Shown here in pieces: positions 16,876 through 25,689 of a DNA stretch of 64,000 nucleotides; the stretch's first letter is position 1; every line of letters starts with the position of its first letter. The position numbers and the translations under genes are program-made. The notes under the pieces were generated by a model. The model made no database searches. It was not told the DNA's origin and saw only the letters and a list, made by a program, of their open reading frames with translations. Source of the DNA: Scatosoma sp002474405 (GTDB lineage Bacteria; Bacillota; Clostridia; Christensenellales; Borkfalkiaceae); the NCBI GenBank assembly GCA_937892545.1, contig CALAFO010000016.1, positions 1 to 64,000 on the forward strand, in the 5' to 3' direction.

Positions 16876-17697
16876 TTATTCTCCTTTTTCTTCCGTAGAT
16901 TGCGTGTTTGTTTCCGTATTTTCCTCTTTTCCGGACGAATCGTCGTTTATGAGGCATTGTTCGTCGGTTTTGCCGAAACGGCGCGTGCGTGTTGCGTACG
17001 CGATCAATGCTTCGTCCAGATCTTTATCGGAAAAATCAGGGAACATTTTATCGGAAAAATACAGTTCCGCATAGGCGCTTTGCCAGAGCAGGAAGTTGGA
17101 AAGCCGAAGCTCTTTGCCCGTACGGATGATGAGATCGGGATCGGGCAGCCCCGCGGTGTAGAGAAAATCGGAAATGTCCCGTTCGGTAACCGCTCTGCCC
17201 TCGCTTTTTGCTTTTTCCGCCGCTTTTTCCGCCGCCCGCGCGATTTCCGCGCGGGAACCGTAGCCGAGCGCCACGTTTACGCCCCTGCCCTCGTACATTG
17301 CGGATTCTTCCTGCGCCTGAAGCAGAAGCTTCTGCACGTCGGAAGGGAACAGCGACAAATCGCCGATGACACGGACGCGCGCTTTGCGCTCCGCGATTTC
17401 GCGCATGCAGGGAACGAAATGATTGCGGATTAAATCGAACAGGCAATCGAGTTCCTTCTGCGGGCGGGAAAAATTTTCGGTGGAAAGCGCGTACACGGTA
17501 ACGTAATTCACGCCGACGTCAAGCGCGTGGCGCAACAATCCCATCATTCTGTCCATGCCGTAACGGTGCCCCACGGAACGGGGCAGCAGACGTTTTTTCG
17601 CCCACCTGCCGTTGCCGTCCATGATGACGCCGATATGGCGCGGCAGACTTGCGGCGCACGGCAATGCGGCGCCTGCTTTTATTTTATTCTTTTTCAT
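16876..17697 (-). CDS. uppS: Isoprenyl (undecaprenyl) diphosphate synthase
   Basis: A 273-residue cis-prenyltransferase. The catalytic Asp is in HIGVIMDGNGRWAKKR, then YALSTENFSRP and the late LRLSNFLLWQSAYAELYF. The usual RTSGEQRLSN reads RTGKELRLSN here, a modest variation. A charged tail of about 25 residues extends the C-terminus. The product carries cell-wall precursors. Followed directly by cdsA. Confidence 0.96.
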   Translation of the reverse strand: MKKNKIKAGAALPCAASLPRHIGVIMDGNGRWAKKRLLPRSVGHRYGMDRMMGLLRHALDVGVNYVTVYALSTENFSRPQKELDCLFDLIRNHFVPCMREIAERKARVRVIGDLSLFPSDVQKLLLQAQEESAMYEGRGVNVALGYGSRAEIARAAEKAAEKAKSEGRAVTERDISDFLYTAGLPDPDLIIRTGKELRLSNFLLWQSAYAELYFSDKMFPDFSDKDLDEALIAYATRTRRFGKTDEQCLINDDSSGKEENTETNTQSTEEKGE

Positions 17698-17729
17698 AGC
17701 GTTTCAGAACCGTTTGCGCAAGGCGCCCG

Positions 17730-18302
17730 TCAGATGGACATCAGGTCTTTTTCTTTCGCCGCGATGATGGCGTCCAGCTTCGTCATGGCGGAAGTTACGC
17801 TCTTTTCCGCATCCGCTTCGCAAGCCGCGGCTTCGTCTTCGGAAAGTTCTTTCGCCGTTTTCATCTTTTTGATGACGTCCATGGCGTTTCTGCGGGCGTT
17901 GCGGATTTCCACCTTGGTTTCTTCGCCCATTTTTTTGATTTGCTTGACAAGTTCTTTTCTGCGTTCTTCCGTCATGACGGGGAACACGATGCGGATGACT
18001 TTGCCGTCGTTCGTGGGGGTAAGCCCCAGATTGGACTGCAGAATGGCTTTTTCCACCGCTTTTAACAGCGACTTATCCCACAGGGAAATCTGCAGGCATC
18101 TTGCGTCCAGCGCGCTGACGTTGCCGAGCTCGATGAGTTTGCTCATGCCGCCGTATGCTTCCACTTCGATTCTGTCGAGAATGTGCGGGTTGGCGCGCCC
18201 GGCGCGGATGGCGGAATATTCCCCCTCCAGCGAATCGATGGCGCGTTCCGACGCGTCTTCGAGCTCCAGCATCATCTCTTCGATTTTTTCGTTTTCTATC
18301 AT
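17730..18302 (-). CDS. frr: Ribosome recycling factor
   Basis: A 190-residue RRF. The family segments RAGRANPHILDRIEVEAYGG, RCLQISLWDKSLL and LGLTPTNDGKVIRI are clear. With EF-G it splits post-termination ribosomes. It lies between pyrH and uppS as is usual. Confidence 0.97.
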   Translation of the reverse strand: MIENEKIEEMMLELEDASERAIDSLEGEYSAIRAGRANPHILDRIEVEAYGGMSKLIELGNVSALDARCLQISLWDKSLLKAVEKAILQSNLGLTPTNDGKVIRIVFPVMTEERRKELVKQIKKMGEETKVEIRNARRNAMDVIKKMKTAKELSEDEAAACEADAEKSVTSAMTKLDAIIAAKEKDLMSI

Positions 18303-18347
18303 AATATTTGCCTCCGTTTCAGTTTTTTTATTGTTGCTTTGCGGACG

Positions 18348-19058
18348 TTATTCCGCGGAAATGAGCGTGCCGATCTTCTCGCCGCACACGGCGCGAAGAA
18401 TGGAATCTTTTTCGTTCAGACCGAACGCGAGCGTGGGAACGCCGTTTTCCAGACACATGGTAGCCGCCGTGGAATCGATGACTTTCAAGCCCTGATTCAC
18501 GATGTCGTTATAAGTAAGTTTATCGTACTTCTTTGCGGCGGGGTTGGTTTTCGGATCGGAATCGTAGATGCCGTCTACGTTTTTCGCCATTAACAGTACG
18601 TCCGCCGAAATTTCGCAGGCGCGAAGCGCCGCCGCCGTATCGGTGGAGCAGTAGGGATGCCCCGTGCCGCACGCGAAGATGACGATACGCCCTTTTTCGA
18701 AATGTCTGAGCGCCTTGCGCATGACGAGCGGTTCCGCGATGGAAATCATGTTGAGAGCCGTCTGCACGCGCACGGGTACGCCGCGCTGTTCGATGGCGTC
18801 CATCATGGCAAGCGAGTTCATCACCGTGGCGAGCATGCCCATCTGATCTGCCGTGGAACGATCCATTTTCGTGCCCTGTCTGCCGCGCCAAAAATTGCCG
18901 CCGCCGATGACGATGCCGATTTCCACGCCCATGGCGTGCACTTTCACGATTTCGTCCACTACCCCCGCGATAACTTCCTGATTGAGCCCGAAGCCCTGTT
19001 CGCCCGCGAGCGCTTCGCCCGAAAGCTTGAGTAAAATCCTTTTGTATACAGGTTGCAT
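18348..19058 (-). CDS. pyrH: UMP kinase
   Basis: A 236-residue bacterial UMP kinase of the amino-acid kinase fold. YKRILLKLSGEALAGEQG opens it, then IGIVIGGGNFWRG and the GTGHPYCSTDTAAALRA segment. It makes UDP from UMP. It is the first gene of pyrH-frr-uppS-cdsA-dxr-rseP; rpsB and tsf, often upstream, are not here. GGAGGGAAACAAC precedes the ATG. Confidence 0.97.
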   Translation of the reverse strand: MQPVYKRILLKLSGEALAGEQGFGLNQEVIAGVVDEIVKVHAMGVEIGIVIGGGNFWRGRQGTKMDRSTADQMGMLATVMNSLAMMDAIEQRGVPVRVQTALNMISIAEPLVMRKALRHFEKGRIVIFACGTGHPYCSTDTAAALRACEISADVLLMAKNVDGIYDSDPKTNPAAKKYDKLTYNDIVNQGLKVIDSTAATMCLENGVPTLAFGLNEKDSILRAVCGEKIGTLISAE

Positions 19059-19134
19059 GTTGTTTCCCTCCGTAAGGTATGATTGTTATGATTTATTCCG
19101 ATTGATCTGCCGGTTTGTTCCCGGCGATTTTTGC

Positions 19135-19190
19135 CGAAAAAATGAAGTTCGCTGAATTTTTTCAGGCAAAGGTAAGCCTTGACTATATGC
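19135..19190. repeat. Dispersed repeat, module D
   Basis: TTCGCTGAATTTTTTCAGGC followed by GCCTTGACTATATG. The same unit occurs at 23555-23600 and 25945-25990. It separates queA from pyrH. Confidence 0.6.
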
Positions 19191-19195
19191 GCCGC

Positions 19196-20260
19196 TTATA
19201 AAAACAGGCAGGCGTCGCCGAACGAGAAAAAGCGGTATTTATGTTCGACGGCGTATTTGTAAACGCCGAGGATTTCTTCTCTGCCCGTGAGGCACGCCAC
19301 CAGCATGACGAGCGTGCTTTCGGGAAGGTGGAAATTGGTAATCAGTCCGTCGACGCACTTCATTTTATAAGGCGGATAAAGGAAAATTTCCGTGTTGCCT
19401 TTCTGCGCGCGCACGAAGCCGTTTTCGTCCGCCACGCTTTCCAGCGTGCGCACCGACGTGGTGCCCACGGCGATCACCCGCCGCCCCTCTTTTTTCGCGC
19501 GGTTGATGGTTTCCGCCGCCTCTTCGGAAACTTCGTAGTATTCCGAGTGCATTTTGTGATCGGTGATGATTTCTTCGGAAACGGGGCGGAACGTGCCCAA
19601 ACCCACGTGCAGCAGCACTTCCGCGATTTCCACGCCCATGGCGCGGATTTTATCCATCAGTTCTTTCGTGAAATGCAGCCCCGCCGTGGGTGCGGCAGCC
19701 GAGCCGTCCACTTTGGAATACACCGTATTGTAGCGCGTTTTATCTTTGAGTTTTTCGTGTATGTACGGCGGCAGAGGCATGGTGCCCACGCGGCTTAACA
19801 CGTCCTCGAAAACGCCGTCGTACGTAAATTCCACGATACGTTCGCCCGAATCGGTAACGTCTTTCACGGTGAAAGACAGTTCGGGAGAAACGGTCATCGT
19901 AACGCCGATTTTTCCCTTTTTGCCGGGGCGCATCAGCACTTCCCACGTGCGCGTATCGTAGCGCTTTAAAAGCAGCACTTCCACGTTGCCGCCGTGTTCC
20001 GTTTTTGCGTAGATGCGCGCGGGAATCACCCTTGTATCGTTTACCACCAGCACGTCGCCGGGGCGAAGATATTCGGGTAAATCGTGAAAGATTTTATCTT
20101 CGATGGTTTTGTTTTGCAACGAATACACGAGCAGGCGCGAAGAATCGCGCGGTTCGGCAGGCGTCTGCGCGATGAGTTCTTCGGGCAGTTCGTAGTAAAA
20201 ATCGCTCTTTTTGTATACCGTTTTTTCCGTATGATTGTTTTCCTGCATAATTTCCGCCAT
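19196..20260 (-). CDS. queA: S-adenosylmethionine:tRNA ribosyltransferase-isomerase
   Basis: A 354-residue QueA, which transfers the ribosyl part of SAM to preQ1 in tRNA to make epoxyqueuosine. Family segments include FYYELPEELIAQTP, DVLVVNDTRVIPARI, PTAGLHFTKELM and VGLGTFRPV. An ATG four codons further in is an alternative start; neither has a strong site. It follows ruvB by 15 bases, a common order. Confidence 0.97.
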   Translation of the reverse strand: MAEIMQENNHTEKTVYKKSDFYYELPEELIAQTPAEPRDSSRLLVYSLQNKTIEDKIFHDLPEYLRPGDVLVVNDTRVIPARIYAKTEHGGNVEVLLLKRYDTRTWEVLMRPGKKGKIGVTMTVSPELSFTVKDVTDSGERIVEFTYDGVFEDVLSRVGTMPLPPYIHEKLKDKTRYNTVYSKVDGSAAAPTAGLHFTKELMDKIRAMGVEIAEVLLHVGLGTFRPVSEEIITDHKMHSEYYEVSEEAAETINRAKKEGRRVIAVGTTSVRTLESVADENGFVRAQKGNTEIFLYPPYKMKCVDGLITNFHLPESTLVMLVACLTGREEILGVYKYAVEHKYRFFSFGDACLFL

Positions 20261-20275
20261 ATTGTCCGCCGCCCG

Positions 20276-21340
20276 TTAATCGTTTTCGTCGCCGAAATCG
20301 TCGAACAGAGAAAGTTGCGATTTCTGCTTTTCGGAAGGTCGTTTGCCGAGATGTTCGTACGCCGCTTTCAGGCAGATTCTGCCGCGGGGCGTGCGCGCGA
20401 TGAAGCCGAGCTGCAATAAGTACGGTTCGTAAACGTCCTCGATGGTGCCCGCATCCTCGCCCGTGGTGGCGGCGATGGTATCCAGACCGGCGGGTCCGCC
20501 GCCGAATTTATCGATGAGCGCGAGAAGGATACGCCGATCCGTTTCGTCCAGCCCCAGTTCGTCGATTTCCAGCCGCTGAAGCGCGAAGCGCGCGTCGGAA
20601 AGAGTGATGGCGGCGTTGCCGTGCACCAGAGAAAAATCGCGCACGCGTTTTAAAAGCCGGTTGGCGATACGGGGCGTGCCGCGCGAGCGCCGCGCGATTT
20701 CTTCCGCCGCGTCGTCCTCGATGGAAATTTCCAGAGCGTTCGCGGAGTTTTGGATGATGGTTTTCAGTTCCGCCGGCGTGTACATTTCCAGACGGTTGAT
20801 GATGCCGAAACGATCGCGCAGAGGCGAAGCCAGCATGCCCGCTTTGGTGGTGGCGCCGATGAGCGTGAATTTTTTTAAAGGGAAGCGGATATTGCGGGCG
20901 GAAGGACCTTTGCCCACGATGATATCCAGTGCGAAATCTTCCATTGCCGAATACAGCGTTTCTTCCACGCTGCGGCTTAAACGGTGAATTTCGTCGATAA
21001 ACAGCACGTCGTTTTCGTTGAGGTTGGTTAAAATGGCGGCAAGATCGCCCGAACGTTCGATTGCCGGTCCGCTGGTGAGTTTGATGGAAACGCCGAGCTC
21101 CGCGGCGATGATGTGCGCCAGCGTGGTTTTACCAAGCCCCGGCGGGCCGTACAAAAGCACGTGATCCAGCGCGTCGCCGCGACTTTTGGCGGCGGCGATG
21201 TATACGGCGAGATTTTCTTTCACCTTTTCCTGCCCTACGTAACCTTCCATGGTTTTGGGGCGGAGCACGTTCTCCTCGCCGTCGTATTCCGTCTTTGTGG
21301 AAACGATTAAGTTTTCGTCAAAGTCTTCTTCTTCGTACAT
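20276..21340 (-). CDS. ruvB: Holliday junction branch migration helicase RuvB
   Basis: A 354-residue AAA+ ATPase: LLYGPPGLGKTTLAHIIA (Walker A), VLFIDEIHRL (Walker B), LIGATTKAGMLASPLRDRFG (sensor 1 and arginine finger), and a C-terminal winged helix with TPRGRI. It drives branch migration with RuvA. It is separated from ruvA by 279 bases containing a dispersed repeat and a T9G9 tract. Confidence 0.97.
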   Translation of the reverse strand: MYEEEDFDENLIVSTKTEYDGEENVLRPKTMEGYVGQEKVKENLAVYIAAAKSRGDALDHVLLYGPPGLGKTTLAHIIAAELGVSIKLTSGPAIERSGDLAAILTNLNENDVLFIDEIHRLSRSVEETLYSAMEDFALDIIVGKGPSARNIRFPLKKFTLIGATTKAGMLASPLRDRFGIINRLEMYTPAELKTIIQNSANALEISIEDDAAEEIARRSRGTPRIANRLLKRVRDFSLVHGNAAITLSDARFALQRLEIDELGLDETDRRILLALIDKFGGGPAGLDTIAATTGEDAGTIEDVYEPYLLQLGFIARTPRGRICLKAAYEHLGKRPSEKQKSQLSLFDDFGDEND

Positions 21341-21393
21341 GATGTTGCCGTTGACGCTCCGTTGGTTGTGTTTTTTGATGATTTTTAAATATA

Positions 21394-21411
21394 TTTTTTT
21401 TTGGGGGGGGG
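21394..21411. repeat. T9G9 homopolymer tract
   Basis: Nine T then nine G on the plus strand, 54 bases upstream of the ruvB start (C9A9 in the sense of ruvB). Such a tract is prone to slippage. Confidence 0.8.
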
Positions 21412-21479
21412 ATTTTTTATCGGGCTACGTTTCGGAAATGAAGCCGCCCTTTGCTTGCAAAATTTTTTATGGAAAGCAG

Positions 21480-21600
21480 GCTGCGCCCCTTGATTGAACA
21501 TTTCCGGTGGAAAGATTCAATCAAAAACGTGCTACGCCCCTCATTCGTCCAAAGCTTTGCTTTGTCCACCTTCCCCCCAAGGGGAAGGCTTTATGATACG
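21480..21600. repeat. Composite dispersed repeat in the ruvA-ruvB gap
   Basis: Module A hairpin (about 21488-21528) and a reversed C module ending CCTTCCCCCCAAGGGGAAGG. Confidence 0.7.
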
Positions 21601-21619
21601 CGATAAGCATTGTGTAAAA

Positions 21620-22219
21620 TCAGCCCTGCAGGGCGCGGCGGATAATCGTCTCCAGATCGCTCGCCCCGCTCTCTTTCGCGCGCTTCACCGCCTGAACGCT
21701 TTCGTTGCGGGTAAATCCGAGATTCTGGAGTGCGGAAACCGCCTCTTCGTCGATGCCCGAAAGCTTCTCGCCGCCGACCGTCGGGACGCCGAAATCGCCG
21801 CTTTGGCTCATGACTTCCGCCGCAGAAATTTTGCCGTGCAGTTCCAGCACGATTTTTTCCGCCGTCTTTTTGCCCAAGCCTTTGGCTTTCGCAAGCTTTT
21901 TCACGTCCGCCAGCATAATCGCTTCCGCAGCCTCGTCCGCCGACATGGAGGTGAATACCCCCATCGCGCTTTTCGGACCGACGCCCGATACGGACGTGAG
22001 CCGCGAAAACAGCTCCTTTTCTTTCTGCGAATCGAAACCGAACAGCGTGATGCCGTCCTCTTTGACGTGCATGGAAACGTACAGTTCGATTTCGGCGCCG
22101 AAGCGCGCTTTGGAAAACACGCTTGCCGAACAATATAATTCGTAGCCCACGCCGTTCACTTCGAGAACGAGCGTTTCCGCGCCGATTTCGATGACGCGCC
22201 CTCTTAAATAAGCTATCAT
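21620..22219 (-). CDS. ruvA: Holliday junction DNA-binding protein RuvA
   Basis: A 199-residue RuvA. Domain I has MIAYLRGRVIEIGAETLVLE, then helix-hairpin-helix motifs at LTSVSGVGPKSAM and GLGKKTAEKIVLEL, and a C-terminal domain III with ALQNLGFTRNE. It binds four-way junctions and loads RuvB. It is 11 bases after ruvC. Confidence 0.97.
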   Translation of the reverse strand: MIAYLRGRVIEIGAETLVLEVNGVGYELYCSASVFSKARFGAEIELYVSMHVKEDGITLFGFDSQKEKELFSRLTSVSGVGPKSAMGVFTSMSADEAAEAIMLADVKKLAKAKGLGKKTAEKIVLELHGKISAAEVMSQSGDFGVPTVGGEKLSGIDEEAVSALQNLGFTRNESVQAVKRAKESGASDLETIIRRALQG

Positions 22220-22230
22220 TCAACGCTCCT

Positions 22231-22914
22231 TTAACGTTTTTTCGCCGCCGCGTACAGGGCGGCTATCTTCGCTTCGCGTTCTTTTTCCGCATCTTTTTTC
22301 GCCTTGGCTTTCGCTTTGTCCAGCGCGGCTTCCGCGCGGGTTTTGGTGGAACGGATGTCGCGCGCGTCGCGGAAATAGGTGGTGGGCGCCGTGTTGTTGC
22401 CCGCCGTGCGCGTGGTGTTGCCCACCGTGAAAAGCGAACCGAAGCGGTTTGTAAAGCCGTGGCACATCGCCGCGGCAAGCGCGTCCGCCGCGTCATCCGG
22501 GCGGGGCACCGTCTGCAATCTGAGCAGCGTGGTTACCACTTCCTGCATCTGCTTTTTATCGGCTTTTCCGTAGCCCGTGATTGCCTGTTTGATTTGCATG
22601 GGCGTGTATTCGAAGAGAGCGGAACAACGCTTTGCGCAAGCCAGAAGCGCCACGCCGCGCGCCTGCGCCACCGCGATGCCCGTGGTGATGTTTTTGGTGA
22701 AAAACAGCTCTTCGAAAGCGATTTCGTCCGGGTGGTAGCGATCGAGAACCGCGTTGACGCCGCGTTCCAGAATGGCGAGGCGGACGGGAAGATTCTCTTC
22801 TTTGGGCGTGGTAACGACGCCGTAATCGAGCGCGGTGAACACGCCGCGTTCGTCTCTTTTTACAACGCCGAAGCCCATTGTGGCAAGCCCCGGATCGATG
22901 CCGAGAATGATCAT
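22231..22914 (-). CDS. ruvC: Holliday junction resolvase RuvC
   Basis: A 227-residue RuvC. Acidic catalytic residues are in LGIDPGLATMGFGVV, IAFEELFFTKN and DDAADALAAAMCH. QIKQAVTG-type segment reads QIKQAITGYGKADKKQ. A Lys/Ala-rich tail of about 45 residues exceeds the usual length of 165-180. The start at 22914 begins at the conserved strand; a GTG two codons upstream is also possible. Confidence 0.95.
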   Translation of the reverse strand: MIILGIDPGLATMGFGVVKRDERGVFTALDYGVVTTPKEENLPVRLAILERGVNAVLDRYHPDEIAFEELFFTKNITTGIAVAQARGVALLACAKRCSALFEYTPMQIKQAITGYGKADKKQMQEVVTTLLRLQTVPRPDDAADALAAAMCHGFTNRFGSLFTVGNTTRTAGNNTAPTTYFRDARDIRSTKTRAEAALDKAKAKAKKDAEKEREAKIAALYAAAKKR

Positions 22915-22969
22915 ACGCACTACCCCGAAAACAAACGAAATTGCGAGATTGCAAAATCTCTCTTGGTTA

Positions 22970-22998
22970 ATTATAGCGAAATACGGCGGACTTGTCAA
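22970..22998 (-). promoter_or_regulatory. Consensus sigma-A promoter of ruvC-ruvA
   Basis: Minus strand TTGACA (22993-22998), 17 bp, TATAAT (22970-22975). A small hairpin GAGATT-GCAA-AATCTC (22945-22960) lies in the leader. Confidence 0.88.
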
Positions 22999-23150
22999 GT
23001 GCAATGCTTGCGCGCGGGGAAATTCGGGCGATTTTTTTGGCGAGGAAAGAAAAAAAAGAAAAAGCCGGAAATTCTTCCGACTTTCTTTCTTACAGACAAT
23101 TTGTTATTTCTTATAATTCCAAACTACATTATGCGTTGTTGTAGTAGAGT

Positions 23151-23273
23151 ATGAAATCTGAGGAAGAAAACAGACTGCTACACTGTTATCGAAAACTTTC
23201 CGCTTCTGGAAAAGCGCGTGTCGCTGCCTATGCGGACTTACTTTCGGAACAAGAAGCGGATAAGCATAAATAA
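23151..23273 (+). CDS. 40-residue ORF resembling the C-terminus of an XRE-family regulator
   Basis: A short frame coding EENRLLHCYRKLSASGKARV and then AAYADLLSEQ. This looks like the helical tail that follows the DNA-binding domain in many Firmicute XRE repressors, with no helix-turn-helix before it. Stops lie directly upstream in frame. A TATAAT occurs at 23111-23116 and a GC hairpin (23289-23316) follows the stop. It may be a decayed remnant or a microprotein. The rest of 22999-23330 holds only an AT-rich hairpin near 23045-23085. Confidence 0.35.
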   Translation: MKSEEENRLLHCYRKLSASGKARVAAYADLLSEQEADKHK

Positions 23274-23334
23274 TGCCATTGAAATGAAAAACGGCGGGAA
23301 TTGCTCCGCCGCCGTTTGATATGAGGTTATTTGT

Positions 23335-23735
23335 AAATGAAGCCTCCTTTGATTGAAAAATTTTACACGGGAAACAAATTGCGCCCATTTGACGGGAAGT
23401 TTTCGGTGGAAAATATCCGTCCGGAATAAGTTACGCCCCTCACCAGTCGCTATTCGCGACAGCAGGCTGCCGAAGCTGCCTTAAACGGCAGTTCGGCAAG
23501 AAAAGCCCCCCAAGGGGAAGCCGCAAAGCGGCTGACAATTTTTGCCGAAAAAATGAAGTTCGCTGAATTTTTTTCAGGCAAGGAGAAGCCTTGACGTAAG
23601 GAAAAATTTTAATTTGACCTCTCTCGGCGCTTCGCGCCACTCTCCCCAAAGGGGAAAGCAAGAAATAATGCAGGCACAACGGAACAGGCGAAGCCTGCAC
23701 CGAAGGGGAAAGCAAGGGTTACAGCGAGATTAAAA
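23335..23735. repeat. Composite dispersed repeat cluster
   Basis: Modules A-like, C (reversed), D (23555-23600) and two reversed B units, filling the space before the SGNH hydrolase stop. A GAGATTAAAAAGTCTCTG sequence is repeated at 23721 and 23776. Confidence 0.7.
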
Positions 23736-23770
23736 AGTCTCTGTTTTTAGTGCTCTTTAATCGAGCGCCT

Positions 23771-24418
23771 TCAGAGCGAGATTAAAAAGTCTCTGAGTTT
23801 ATCGGCGATTTTTGCGGCGCCGAGATCGGACGGGTGCAAGCCGTCCGGCATATACTTTTCGCGGATGACGTCTACCGACGGCTGCATGCCGCTCATCTTC
23901 CATAAATCAAGCACGGGCAACGAATAATACTCCGCTACCTCGCGGATGGCTTCCACGTATTTTTTCAGCGGTTCGCAAGGAATGCCGCGTTCGTTGATGG
24001 TTACGTTTTCGGAAAGACGATGCAACGGCGTAAGAACGACTATGTCCTTTTCGGGGAATTTTTCGATGAGCTGCCTGTATAAAACGTGCAGGGCGCCGTA
24101 AAACGTGTACACCGTGTTATCGGTAAATTTTCCGATGGGTGCGTCGCCGACACCGAAATCATTCGTGCCGCCGAACACTACCACGACGTCCGCCGAGGCG
24201 TCCATTTCCTCCACGCGCATGTTGAAATCGCGGTCCGCCGGATCTTCCGTAACGACTTTCCGCCGCGCGATGCACGTGCCGCTTACGCCGTAATTGAGCG
24301 CCACGCCGCCGGTGAGGCGCGCGAATACGTCGGTGTACCTGTTTTCCACGCAGCTTGCCCCTACGCCTTCCGTGATGCTGTCGCCGAGAAACGCAACCGT
24401 TTTTCCTGCTATATCCAT
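23771..24418 (-). CDS. SGNH/GDSL hydrolase
   Basis: A 215-residue esterase-type hydrolase. Block I is VAFLGDSITEGVGAS with the nucleophile Ser, block II Gly is in LNYGVSGTC, block III is VVFGGTNDFG, and block V is DGLHPSDLGA with the Asp and His. No signal peptide is seen, so it is probably cytoplasmic; substrate unknown (acyl or carbohydrate esters). AAAGGAG precedes the ATG at 24418. Confidence 0.92.
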   Translation of the reverse strand: MDIAGKTVAFLGDSITEGVGASCVENRYTDVFARLTGGVALNYGVSGTCIARRKVVTEDPADRDFNMRVEEMDASADVVVVFGGTNDFGVGDAPIGKFTDNTVYTFYGALHVLYRQLIEKFPEKDIVVLTPLHRLSENVTINERGIPCEPLKKYVEAIREVAEYYSLPVLDLWKMSGMQPSVDVIREKYMPDGLHPSDLGAAKIADKLRDFLISL

Positions 24419-24429
24419 AATTGCTCCTT

Positions 24430-24650
24430 TGATTGAAAATGAGTATTTGTTTATGTTACTGCCCCTCATCAGTCGCTTTCAGCGACAGCTTCCCCCCAAG
24501 GGGAAGCCTTTGAAATAGGCAAAATTAAAACCTATCCTCTATCGGCTGCTTACGCAGACACTTTCCCCGAAGGGGAAAGCAAGAAATAATGCCGGCACAA
24601 CGGAACAGGCGAAGCCTGCACCGAAGGGGAAAGCAAGGGACTGTGCGTCC
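24430..24650. repeat. Composite dispersed repeat
   Basis: Reversed C module (GCCCCTCATCAGTCGCTTTC to CCCCAAGGGGAAGCC) then two reversed B units, between the hydrolase and acetyltransferase genes. Confidence 0.7.
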
Positions 24651-24673
24651 CGAAAGAAAAAGGCGCGAGGCGG

Positions 24674-25123
24674 CTATATCGTTTTGGTGAAGGTTACGAA
24701 GCCGTCCGGTTCGAGCCCGTCTTTTTTATACAGCGTCTGCGCGCTCTGATTGGTGTTTAAAACTTCCAGCGTGATTTCCGTGGCGCGATCGCGGAATTCG
24801 TTTTCCAGCCACTTCAAAAAAGCGCCGCCGTAGCCGTGGTGGCGGCTGGTGGGACAGATGTACAGCTCGTCCAGCACAAGGATGTTGCCGCCCTCTTCGT
24901 TGCACCAGTAGGACGAAACGAGCGCGTAGCCGATAGGCTGCAGCGTTTCTTTATCGGTGAACAGGTACCCCCACAGATTTTCGTGGTGTTCTACCACCCG
25001 ATCGAACGTCTGCGCGGCGGCAAGCGCGTTGTACGGCTTGCGCGTGGCGTTTGAGGAATAAAATTCGTTGCAAAGGCGTAGAAATACGTCTTTATCCTGT
25101 TTTTCAAATTCTTTGATTTGCAT
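24674..25123 (-). CDS. GNAT family N-acetyltransferase
   Basis: A 149-residue GNAT protein. Motif A, which binds the acetyl-CoA pyrophosphate, is CPTSRHHGYGGAFLKWLE, and strand 6-7 reads ITLEVLNTNQSAQTLYKKDG. Substrate unknown. A promoter lies 35 bases upstream. Confidence 0.9.
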   Translation of the reverse strand: MQIKEFEKQDKDVFLRLCNEFYSSNATRKPYNALAAAQTFDRVVEHHENLWGYLFTDKETLQPIGYALVSSYWCNEEGGNILVLDELYICPTSRHHGYGGAFLKWLENEFRDRATEITLEVLNTNQSAQTLYKKDGLEPDGFVTFTKTI

Positions 25124-25158
25124 AAATCACTTTTGTTTCAGGTATTGTCGGTTGTTAA

Positions 25159-25187
25159 AGTTTAGCACTTTTTTTCGGGATTGTCAA
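25159..25187 (-). promoter_or_regulatory. Sigma-A promoter of the acetyltransferase gene
   Basis: Minus strand TTGACA (25182-25187), 17 bp, TAAACT (25159-25164). Confidence 0.7.
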
Positions 25188-25250
25188 GGCGAAGAACGAT
25201 AAAAAAATAAGCAAAGCGAAAAAATTTAAAAATTTTTGGCACTATCCCCC

Positions 25251-25278
25251 TTGACGTGCGGGAAAAACGTGATATAAT
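25251..25278 (+). promoter_or_regulatory. Sigma-A promoter of the 65-residue gene
   Basis: TTGACG (25251-25256), 16 bp, TATAAT (25273-25278). The leader of about 115 bases that follows is GC-rich and contains the stem GAACACGGC with GCCGCGTTC (25346-25369). I could not match it to a known riboswitch. Confidence 0.8.
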
Positions 25279-25402
25279 TTTTGCGCGACGGGTAGGAGAA
25301 CCTTTGCGGGCGGCGCGGGCGACGAGCGCTTTTTCCGCGGGTTATGAACACGGCGGAAAAGCCGCGTTCTTCGTTATTTCGGATATCATAAGGAGGGATG
25401 TT

Positions 25403-25600
25403 ATGAAACTGAAATTTTTCTTCGACTATCTGTCTTACGCCGTACCGGCGTGTGCTTTTTCGCTGCTTGCCAAGCTGTTTTCGTATCTGAGCAAAAAATG
25501 CGCCGCTCTCGCTTCACGGGCGGAGCATCTGCTGGAACGGCAGCAAACGAAGCTGGAAGATTTGAAAAAGCGCGGAGAACGCCCCGAAAACGGAGCGTAA
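25403..25600 (+). CDS. Small uncharacterised protein with one hydrophobic segment
   Basis: A 65-residue protein I do not recognise. Residues 7-28 (YLSYAVPACAFSLLAKLFSY) are hydrophobic and could be one membrane helix. The rest is a charged amphipathic tail (HLLERQQTKLEDLKKR) that could form a coiled coil. The strong AAGGAGGGATGTT site before the ATG, the promoter and a perfect terminator make it a convincing gene despite its size. The frame is open upstream of the ATG, but that part belongs to the structured leader. Confidence 0.75.
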   Translation: MKLKFFFDYLSYAVPACAFSLLAKLFSYLSKKCAALASRAEHLLERQQTKLEDLKKRGERPENGA

Positions 25601-25639
25601 CGCCGCCGGCAGCGGCTGCGCCACGATACGGCGCGACGA

Positions 25640-25678
25640 TTTTCCCGATTGCTTTTGCGGCAATCGGGAAAATTTTTT
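25640..25678 (+). terminator. Intrinsic terminator
   Basis: TTTTCCCGATTGC, loop, GCAATCGGGAAAA, then TTTTTT. It ends the 65-residue gene transcript. Confidence 0.9.
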
Positions 25679-25689
25679 GTTGGAGGGTT

